From a bacterium (GTDB taxonomy: Bacteria; Sumerlaeota; Sumerlaeia; MVZB01): a stretch of DNA of 6,090 nucleotides. Under the pieces are notes generated by a model that ran no database searches, was not told the DNA's origin, and worked only from the letters and a program-made list of their open reading frames with translations. The stretch lies in the NCBI GenBank assembly GCA_023480605.1, contig JAMCWS010000072.1, positions 1 through 6,090 on the forward strand, given 5' to 3'. Positions within the stretch are counted from its first letter, which is position 1; each line of letters begins with the position of its first letter. Shown here piece by piece: positions 1-5,167 of this stretch. A program made the translations under genes and the position numbers.

Positions 1-1077
1 CCCTTCGGCCAGGCAGAGCTGGCGCGTGGCGTCCAGGGCCGCCTGGTCGGTGGCGGTCAGGTAGGTCGCCCGTCCCGTCCGGGCGTAGAAGCTATGCTCG
101 GGTCCGACGCCGGGGTAATCCAGTCCGGCCGAGATGCTGTGGGCGATGTTGATCTGTCCGTCGCCATCCTGCAGCACAAAACTTTTCATGCCGTGGAAGA
201 CGCCCACCTGACCGGCCGTGATCGAGGCGGCGTGGCGGCCCGTGGCGATGCCTTCGCCTTCGGCCTCGACGCCGTAGAATTTCACGTCGCGGTCGTCGTA
301 AAAGGGCGCGAACAACCCCAGCGAGTTCGATCCGCCGCCGATGCAGGCCAGCAGCGCGTCGGGCAGGCGGCCGGCCTGGCGCAGGCATTGTTCGCGGGCC
401 TCGCGGCCGATGACCGACTGGAAATCGCGAACCATCATCGGGAAGGGATGCGGCCCCATGCAGGAACCGATGACGTAATGGGTGTCTTCGACGCGGGCCA
501 TCCAGTCGCGCATGGCCTCGTTGGTGGCGTCCTTGAGGGTTTTGGCGCCCGAGTGGACGGGCACAACGCCGGCCCCGAGCAGCCGCATGCGAAAGACGTT
601 CAGTTCCTGGCGGTGGATATCCTCCTCGCCCATGAACACTTCGCATTCGAGGCCCAGCAGAGCGGCGGCGGTCGCCGTGGCCACGCCGTGCTGGCCGGCG
701 CCGGTTTCGGCGATGACGCGCCGTTTGCCCAGACGGCGGGCCAGCAGGACCTGGCCCAGCGTATTGTTGATCTTGTGGGCGCCCGTGTGGCACAGGTCTT
801 CGCGCTTGAGAAAAATCCGGCAGTCGCGCCCGACCGCCCGGGAAAGGTTTTTCGCCTCGTAGAGGGGGGTCGGCCGGCCGACGTATTGGGCAAGCAACTC
901 GTTCAGTTCGGCATGGAAGGCCGCATCCTCGCGCAGCCGCCCGTAAGCCGTCACCAGTTCCTCCAGCGCCGCCATCAGCGTCTCGGGGACGTATTGACCG
1001 CCGAATGGCCCGAAAAAACCGGTGGAATCGGGCAGGTCCTTGAGGCGCGGCAGAGGCGTGGTTGCAGTCGGAGTCAT
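1..1077 (-). CDS. trpB: Tryptophan synthase beta chain (3' end beyond window)
   Basis: The protein condenses indole with L-serine to make L-tryptophan, using pyridoxal phosphate (PLP), normally in an alpha2-beta2 complex with TrpA in the cytoplasm. The visible 359 residues read without interruption. They show the N-terminal FGPFGGQYVPETL signature (about 22-34), GRPTPLY (67-73), KREDLCHTGAHKIN with the PLP Schiff-base lysine K102, ETGAGQHG with catalytic E124, the phosphate-binding GGGSN loop (247-251), and GLDYPGVGPEH near the edge. The family is usually about 395-410 residues, so about 40 residues, including the serine that contacts the PLP ring nitrogen, should lie beyond position 1. The motifs fit the ordinary TrpB1 type. 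The start at 1077 is chosen from ribosome-binding-site spacing. An in-frame ATG at 1086 would add only MYP, and an in-frame TGA at 1089-1087 excludes anything longer. No trpA or other trp gene is visible; one could lie downstream, off the left edge. Confidence 0.97.
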   Translation of the reverse strand, partial: MTPTATTPLPRLKDLPDSTGFFGPFGGQYVPETLMAALEELVTAYGRLREDAAFHAELNELLAQYVGRPTPLYEAKNLSRAVGRDCRIFLKREDLCHTGAHKINNTLGQVLLARRLGKRRVIAETGAGQHGVATATAAALLGLECEVFMGEEDIHRQELNVFRMRLLGAGVVPVHSGAKTLKDATNEAMRDWMARVEDTHYVIGSCMGPHPFPMMVRDFQSVIGREAREQCLRQAGRLPDALLACIGGGSNSLGLFAPFYDDRDVKFYGVEAEGEGIATGRHAASITAGQVGVFHGMKSFVLQDGDGQINIAHSISAGLDYPGVGPEHSFYARTGRATYLTATDQAALDATRQLCLAEG

Positions 1078-1086
1078 GGGATACAT

Positions 1087-1094
1087 TCACCTCC
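1087..1094 (-). promoter_or_regulatory. Ribosome binding site of trpB
   Basis: GGAGGTGA, read on the minus strand, is a full complement to the 16S rRNA 3' end. It lies 9 bases before the ATG at 1077. The other in-frame ATG, at 1086, directly abuts this element, which is too close, so 1077 is preferred. Confidence 0.8.
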
Positions 1095-1109
1095 GGATAT
1101 AGAGCCTTG

Positions 1110-1139
1110 AGTATCCCGCATCCGGCGCCTCGATGTCAA
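1110..1139 (-). promoter_or_regulatory. Candidate sigma-70-type promoter of trpB
   Basis: On the minus strand a perfect -35 TTGACA (1139-1134) is followed after 18 bases by GATACT (1115-1110), a 4/6 match to the -10 consensus. Transcription would start near 1103, giving a leader of about 25 bases that holds only the ribosome binding site. That leaves no room for a trp leader peptide and attenuator downstream of this start. The assignment is by eye only. Confidence 0.5.
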
Positions 1140-1268
1140 CTCCAGCGGTTCCAGTTTTCCGCGGCGGATGGCATCTCGACTCCGCTACGTCTAGCCGATA
1201 GCTAAAGCCAACCGGGCAGCCGTGCCAATGCGCGCTCGGAAGACGGAAACCCATTTCCCCATTCGTTT

Positions 1269-1298
1269 ATGATACAGGGCAAAGAAGAGCCGGTTCAA
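1269..1298 (-). promoter_or_regulatory. Possible second, upstream promoter towards trpB
   Basis: On the minus strand TTGAAC (1298-1293) is followed after 18 bases by TATCAT (1274-1269), 4/6 and 5/6 matches to -35 and -10. The -35 lies inside the perfect palindrome at 1288-1306, an arrangement that would suit an operator. It would produce a trpB leader of about 185 bases. The nearer promoter at 1110-1139 is a simpler choice, so this one is tentative. Confidence 0.2.
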
Positions 1299-1306
1299 AA
1301 CCGGCT
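1288..1306. repeat. Perfect 8-bp palindrome with 3-base centre
   Basis: AGCCGGTT (1288-1295) and AACCGGCT (1299-1306) are exact reverse complements around CAA. Neither strand has a run of T after it that would make a convincing intrinsic terminator; the minus strand continues CTTCTTTG. Its position midway between divergent genes, overlapping a possible minus-strand -35, makes a DNA-binding site for a dimeric regulator the more likely reading, but the protein is unknown. Confidence 0.55.
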
Positions 1307-1431
1307 GAAAATCGTCGCTGTTGGTTATCGAGGTGGAAGAGGCAAGATGTGCCCTCCGCATGGCGTGCGCCGGGGCCGTAAGCACGATCGCGACATCCCG
1401 GCGCGTCCCGCGCGACGCACGAGCGGCGCTT

Positions 1432-1464
1432 TTGACTTTTCATTGGGGTTTGGCTGCTGATAAC
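1432..1464 (+). promoter_or_regulatory. Weak candidate promoter of cysK
   Basis: TTGACT (1432-1437, 5/6 to the -35 consensus) is followed by GATAAC (1459-1464, 4/6 to the -10 consensus) with a 21-base spacer, longer than the usual 16-19. If used, it would probably need an activator, as is common for cysteine biosynthesis genes, but no activator site is identified. Transcription would begin near 1471 with a leader of about 70 bases. Confidence 0.3.
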
Positions 1465-1494
1465 ATGAAAGGGAAGGATCGGGGGATTCATGTT
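1462..1494 (+). repeat. Perfect 8-bp inverted repeat upstream of cysK
   Basis: AACATGAA (1462-1469) and TTCATGTT (1487-1494) are exact reverse complements separated by 17 purine-rich bases. It overlaps the candidate -10 and presumed transcription start and ends 43 bases before the cysK start codon. It may be an operator, or an RNA hairpin if transcription starts further upstream. The right arm contains the in-frame ATG at 1490. Confidence 0.55.
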
Positions 1495-1523
1495 GGTCTC
1501 GCGCGCGGCACAATCCAAAAAGC

Positions 1524-1528
1524 AGGAG
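1524..1528 (+). promoter_or_regulatory. Ribosome binding site of cysK
   Basis: AGGAG lies 9 bases before the ATG at 1538. It supports that start over the in-frame ATG at 1490, which would add 16 residues lacking family similarity. Confidence 0.75.
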
Positions 1529-1537
1529 TTGTACCCC

Positions 1538-2515
1538 ATGGCACATTTATATCAGAGCATTGTCGAAACGATCGGCCACACGCCCCTGGTGCACCTCAAT
1601 CGCGTCGCCCAGGAAGCCGGGGCCCGTGCCGAAATCTATCTCAAGCTCGAATTTTTCAACCCTCTGGGCTCGGTCAAGGATCGCATCGGGCTGGCCATGA
1701 TCGAAGCGGCCGAAAAAGCGGGCCTGATCACGCCGGAGAAAACGGTTTTGATCGAACCCACCAGCGGCAACACGGGCATCGCGCTGGCGTTCGTCGCCGC
1801 GGCCAAAGGTTATACGCTTATCCTGACCATGCCCGAAACGATGAGCGTGGAGCGGCGCAAACTGCTCAAGATCCTGGGCGCGCGCGTCGTCCTGACCGAA
1901 GGGATCAAGGGGATGAAAGGCGCCATCGACGCGGCCGAAGAATTGCGCGCGCGGATTCCCGACAGCTTCATTCCGCAACAATTTTCTAATCCGGCCAATC
2001 CCGAAATCCATCGCCTGACGACAGCCGAGGAGATCTGGGAAGACACCGACGGCCGTGTAGACGCCATCGTCGCCGGAGTCGGCACGGGGGGCACAATCAC
2101 GGGCGTCGGCCAGGTACTCAAGCAACGCAAGCCGTCGGTCCGCATCATCGCGCTGGAGCCGGCCACCTCGCGCGTGCTGGCCGGCAAGGAGCCCGGTCCG
2201 CACCGGCTGCAGGGTATCGGGGCGGGGTTTATCCCCGAGGTGCTCGACCGCTCGGTCATCGACGAGGTGATGGCGGTCGGCGAAGAAGAGGCCGCGCGAC
2301 TCAACCACGAAGTCACCACCAAGGAAGGCATCCCGATCGGCATCAGTTCGGGCGCGGCCGTCTGGGCGGCGCTCGAAGTGGCGCGCCGGCCGGAAATGGA
2401 CGGCAAACTGATCGTCGCCATCATTCCCTCGTCGTCGGAACGCTATCTGTCGGCTTGGATCTACAGCGATATCAAGGCGGAAAGCGATTCGGTCGACGAC
2501 CTGGTCCGCTCGTAA
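1538..2515 (+). CDS. cysK: O-acetylserine sulfhydrylase (cysteine synthase A type)
   Basis: This 325-residue cytoplasmic enzyme makes L-cysteine from O-acetyl-L-serine and sulfide with PLP. It belongs to fold-type II. Diagnostic features are IGHTPLV near the N-terminus (12-18), the PLP lysine K47 in NPLGSVKDR, the substrate-binding loop PTSGNTG (74-80), TMPETMSVERRKLL (97-110), QQFSNPANPEIH (147-158), the phosphate-binding GVGTGGTITG (180-189), RLQGIGAGFIP (223-233) and GISSGAA (268-274), whose S271 corresponds to the serine that contacts the pyridine nitrogen. Length and the TMPETMS and GIGAGFIP motifs favour CysK over CysM or cystathionine beta-synthase. The tail after ERYLS continues to DDLVRS and lacks the C-terminal isoleucine with which many CysK partners bind. 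The gene is divergent from trpB. No cysE is nearby, so sulfur-dependent regulation cannot be read from context. Confidence 0.96.
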   Translation: MAHLYQSIVETIGHTPLVHLNRVAQEAGARAEIYLKLEFFNPLGSVKDRIGLAMIEAAEKAGLITPEKTVLIEPTSGNTGIALAFVAAAKGYTLILTMPETMSVERRKLLKILGARVVLTEGIKGMKGAIDAAEELRARIPDSFIPQQFSNPANPEIHRLTTAEEIWEDTDGRVDAIVAGVGTGGTITGVGQVLKQRKPSVRIIALEPATSRVLAGKEPGPHRLQGIGAGFIPEVLDRSVIDEVMAVGEEEAARLNHEVTTKEGIPIGISSGAAVWAALEVARRPEMDGKLIVAIIPSSSERYLSAWIYSDIKAESDSVDDLVRS

Positions 2516-2549
2516 CGGGGCTGGCGACGTCAGGGGGAAACGGTTCCGA

Positions 2550-2579
2550 TTGCCACGCCGGCGCGCGGTGATTTATAAA
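2550..2579 (+). promoter_or_regulatory. Candidate sigma-70-type promoter before the TgpA-like gene
   Basis: TTGCCA (2550-2555) and TATAAA (2574-2579) are each 5/6 matches to -35 and -10 with an 18-base spacer. The -10 lies in the palindrome ATTTATAAAT (2571-2580), an AT-rich island in GC-rich surroundings. Transcription would start near 2586, leaving about 85 bases of leader before the GTG at 2671. This suggests the gene can be transcribed separately from cysK. Confidence 0.5.
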
Positions 2580-2592
2580 TAAGGGGGGCGAA

Positions 2593-2627
2593 GGATCGGG
2601 AACTGATTTTCGAAACGAAACCGATCC
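2593..2627 (+). repeat. Inverted repeat (bulged hairpin) in the tgpA leader
   Basis: GGATCGG (2593-2599) pairs exactly with CCGATCC (2621-2627). Nested inside, TTTCG (2608-2612) pairs with CGAAA (2616-2620) around AAA, so the RNA could form a 12-bp hairpin with one 8-base bulge on the left side. No U run follows, so it is not a normal intrinsic terminator for cysK. A regulatory role is only inferred. Confidence 0.4.
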
Positions 2628-2670
2628 GAATCCGGTCGATCTTTATGATACGCGGCGGGTAATCCCAAAC

Positions 2671-4992
2671 GTGGGCGTGTTGCCAACCATTAATCCGCAT
2701 CCACGGTTCGAAACCACTTGGCGGGTTGTAACCTATCTGCTGGTATTCATCGGTTTCCTCGCCATGGTCTTCACCGGCGCGGTGCATCCAATCGTGACCA
2801 CCTTGTTCGTCATGATGTGGGCCTACGGCCTGTTTCATCCTTCGCCGCCTCACTGGTGGCGGGGATGGATGACGTGGATCGTGTTCTGGGCCTGCCTGAC
2901 AGCCCTGATGATCGACGCCTATGTCGCCCGGTATGACAGCATCCTGTATCTGCTGCTCTTCCTGGGCATTTACAAGTGCCTGAACCTGCGCCTGCCGCTC
3001 GATCACCTGCATTGCCTGATCATTGCGTTTTTCATGTTCCTGGTCTGTTCGATCGTCACCGCCTCGGCGGTCTTCGTCCTGTTCATGCTGTTCTTCATTC
3101 TGCTGGCCAACCTGGAACTGATGTGTTTCACGATCAACAACGGCTCGGGCGCCGGCCAGCCATACGGCCTGGCCGGTTGGCACAAGCCGGCGCATTCATC
3201 CCTGCGCGTCAGCCGTCACTTTTTGGGGCGGCTGGCTTTCAGCAGCCTGTTCATCACCGTCGCGGTACTCGGCCTGTCCTTCTTCCTTTTCCTGATCATC
3301 CCCCATTACGCGGTGGAGGCGTTCGAGAATCCGTGGGGATCGCCGCTCATGGCCGACAACCAGGCCGCCACATCAGGTTACACCGATGACCTGCGCCTGG
3401 ACGGCATTGATCGCATCGGCCTGGACGAAACGCGAGTGATGAGCGTGAGGGTCAACTGGATCGGGGCGCCGGAGCGCAAGACCTATCCCACGGGGCTGCG
3501 CCTGCGCGGCACGTCGCTCGACAGTTACGACGCAACGAACCAGCGCTGGTCGCACACCGGCCGCGAAAAGACCTCCCAGCGCTGGACCGAAGTCAATGTG
3601 CAGACGCTCGACACCGGCGCCGGCCCGGTGCTCGAGCAGCGCATCCAACAAAACATTATCCTGACCAATCGCATGTTCGGAGCGCCGACTCCATTCCGGT
3701 TCGAGTTTCCCCAGCAGGCCGGCCTGCGGCTCAGTTACGAATGGCCGTCGATGCTGCGCGCCGCGCAGGCCTTCGACAACAGCCTGCTGGTGGGCAACAT
3801 CCAGCTCTCCTACGTGGTCTACTCCCACTACGCCGACGAGGCCTCGCCGCTGCTGACGTGGCTGATGAATCACACCGAGCGAAGGGGGCGTCAAAAACCG
3901 CAACGCGTCCCCGTCAGCCCGGCCGAGTTGGGGCTGCTGGACTATATCCCACCGGCGCCGCTCGTGGGGGGGTTGACCTTACCCAACCGCGAACGACTGC
4001 TCAACACCCAGATCCCCGGCACCGAATTCGGCGACCGGATCGTCGAACTCAGCAGGCAGGTCGCCCTCGGCGACGACCCGGTGAGCAAGGTCGTCCAACT
4101 CCACGACTGGTTTCAAAACGCCTTTGAATACTCGCTGTCGCCGGACACGCCCAAAGGGATGAACCCTATCGAAGCCTTTCTGTTCCGTACCCGGCGGGGC
4201 CACTGCGAATACTTCGCGTCTTCCTTCGCCCTTCTGGCGCGCGCCCAGCAGATCCCGACCCGGGTGGTGATCGGCTATTACACGTCCGAATGGGACCCGG
4301 TCAAAAGGCAGTTTCTGGTCCGCCAGAGCGACGCCCATGCCTGGGCCGAGGTTTGGATTGAGGGCTGGGGCTGGCTGACCGTGGATCCGACACCGCCGCA
4401 GATGCGCGGCCGGTCGTCGCTGACCGCCGAAGTCCCCACCTCATGGAATCGCCTGGGAACAACGCTGGGCAATTATTGGCGCCGCTACATCCTCGACTAC
4501 AGTCAGATCCAGCAACAACGATTCATCCACGGCGTTCTGGCTTCGCCGTTCGGGCGCTACCTGCATCGTTCGTTCGTGCGCATGGACCAGGCAAAGAAAA
4601 ATTTCAGCCGTCATTGGGATCGCGATAAAGGTCTGTCGCCCAAAGACCTGCCGCTGCTGGAAATCGTGGGAGCTCTTGCCGGGCTGGCAGGACTGGTTGG
4701 ATTCGGATTCGGCCTGCGGGCGCTGCTGCGCCGCCACCGCAAACGGACAGTGCTGCCTCGGTCGTCAGTGGCTTTCATGAATCAATTGCTCGCCCGGCTC
4801 GAACGGCGGGGCTGGCGGCGGCGAACCGGGCAAACGACGGCCGAGTTCCTCGACGCGGTCGACCGCCAAACGGACGGACGCTGGAACCTGACGCCGCTGC
4901 TCGAACTGTATCACCGGGTCCGATTCGCCGGCGTGCCGTTGTCGCCGGTTGATAGGGCCTTCGCCTTCCAGGCCCTGCGCCGCATCCGGTGA
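2671..4992 (+). CDS. TgpA-like membrane protein with transglutaminase-like domain (DUF3488/DUF4129)
   Basis: This is a 773-residue inner-membrane protein. About seven hydrophobic segments fill the N-terminus (roughly 19-36, 41-57, 68-84, 91-107, 113-131, 132-150 and 189-211), as in the TgpA N-terminal domain (DUF3488). An extracytoplasmic region follows, then a transglutaminase-like core (about 451-577) with the complete triad: C512 in GHCEYFASSFA, H556 in SDAHAWAEVW and D572 in VDPTPP. A final membrane helix (about 662-682) precedes a basic DUF4129-like tail (about 697-770, with GQTTAEFLDAV). This order matches Pseudomonas TgpA, a protein needed for viability there. The substrate is unknown for the family; transglutaminase, protease or cell-envelope amidase activity are all possible. 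GTG at 2671 is the first usable start after the in-frame TGA at 2569; its ribosome binding site is weak (GGCGGG, 11 bases away). The usual MoxR ATPase and DUF58 neighbours are absent. Confidence 0.93.
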   Translation: MGVLPTINPHPRFETTWRVVTYLLVFIGFLAMVFTGAVHPIVTTLFVMMWAYGLFHPSPPHWWRGWMTWIVFWACLTALMIDAYVARYDSILYLLLFLGIYKCLNLRLPLDHLHCLIIAFFMFLVCSIVTASAVFVLFMLFFILLANLELMCFTINNGSGAGQPYGLAGWHKPAHSSLRVSRHFLGRLAFSSLFITVAVLGLSFFLFLIIPHYAVEAFENPWGSPLMADNQAATSGYTDDLRLDGIDRIGLDETRVMSVRVNWIGAPERKTYPTGLRLRGTSLDSYDATNQRWSHTGREKTSQRWTEVNVQTLDTGAGPVLEQRIQQNIILTNRMFGAPTPFRFEFPQQAGLRLSYEWPSMLRAAQAFDNSLLVGNIQLSYVVYSHYADEASPLLTWLMNHTERRGRQKPQRVPVSPAELGLLDYIPPAPLVGGLTLPNRERLLNTQIPGTEFGDRIVELSRQVALGDDPVSKVVQLHDWFQNAFEYSLSPDTPKGMNPIEAFLFRTRRGHCEYFASSFALLARAQQIPTRVVIGYYTSEWDPVKRQFLVRQSDAHAWAEVWIEGWGWLTVDPTPPQMRGRSSLTAEVPTSWNRLGTTLGNYWRRYILDYSQIQQQRFIHGVLASPFGRYLHRSFVRMDQAKKNFSRHWDRDKGLSPKDLPLLEIVGALAGLAGLVGFGFGLRALLRRHRKRTVLPRSSVAFMNQLLARLERRGWRRRTGQTTAEFLDAVDRQTDGRWNLTPLLELYHRVRFAGVPLSPVDRAFAFQALRRIR

Positions 4993-5167
4993 ATTCCTCG
5001 ACCCTTTGCCCGTCGAGCGCGCGGTCTGCGGCGTCGCGGAGATCCCACCGTCTTTGAACCGAGCCGTAGCCAGCGGCCAAATCGATACTTCCCCCAATAC
5101 ATTCATCAAGTGGGGCGCCTTCATGGCCGATGTACGTAAGTGACGAATTATGCCGTGAGGGTGCATC
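4993..5167. other. Gap between the TgpA-like gene and pilT
   Basis: These 175 bases hold no credible gene. There is a 6-bp inverted repeat (CTCGAC at 4997-5002, GTCGAG at 5012-5017) just after the stop codon, without a U tract. TTGAAC (5054-5059) and GATACT (5084-5089) resemble promoter boxes but are 24 bases apart, too far for a standard promoter. Whether pilT has its own promoter or is read through from upstream cannot be decided. Confidence 0.5.
5157..5161 (+). promoter_or_regulatory. Ribosome binding site of pilT
   Basis: GAGGG lies 6 bases before the ATG at 5168 and overlaps an in-frame stop (TGA, 5156-5158). Together these fix the start at 5168 and argue that the N-terminal extension of the protein is really translated. 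Confidence 0.7.

Larger units (their letters stand above)
1140..1489. other. Intergenic region between divergent trpB and cysK
   Basis: No credible gene is present. Short open frames of 60-90 codons on both strands (between about 1190 and 1540) show no ribosome binding site and no recognisable protein. The stretch holds a perfect palindrome at 1288-1306 and, towards its right end, the candidate cysK promoter and the left arm of another inverted repeat. Between about 1140 and 1260 I see nothing specific. The region 1385-1430 is very rich in GC with short self-complementary GCGCG/CGCGC runs, but no U-tract terminator. Confidence 0.6.

Noticed and set aside
94..1110. Long open frame on the plus strand opposite trpB, and another long minus-strand frame overlapping it.
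   Set aside because: Both are out of register with a clear trpB reading carrying all family motifs; their translations are Arg/Gly/Ala-rich or featureless, as expected from GC-rich third positions.
1289..1305. GCCGG-TTCAAAA-CCGGC looks like a tRNA T-arm (5-bp stem, 7-base loop starting TTCAA).
   Set aside because: The seven bases that should form the 3' acceptor strand (TGAAAAT) have no matching partner about 65 bases upstream, there is no D-arm or anticodon arm, and no CCA follows.
1490..1537. Longer cysK start at ATG 1490 adding 16 residues.
   Set aside because: The added residues do not resemble CysK N-termini, while ATG 1538 has a properly spaced AGGAG and gives the standard MAHLYQSIVETIGHTPLV-type beginning.
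1191..1539. Several 60-90 codon open frames on both strands in the trpB-cysK gap.
   Set aside because: No ribosome binding sites, no protein-like pattern or recognisable domain, and they overlap each other and the promoter signals.
1547..2308. A 253-codon open frame antisense to cysK.
   Set aside because: It mirrors cysK codons, matches no family I recognise and has no ribosome binding site; cysK on the other strand is unambiguous.
4997..5017. Inverted repeat CTCGAC-N9-GTCGAG just after the TgpA-like gene as a terminator.
   Set aside because: Only six base pairs, a nine-base loop and no U tract (CGCGCGG follows), so it does not meet the intrinsic terminator pattern.
5054..5089. TTGAAC and GATACT as a pilT promoter.
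   Set aside because: The 24-base spacing is outside the range for sigma-70-type promoters, and no better -10 is found at 16-19 bases.
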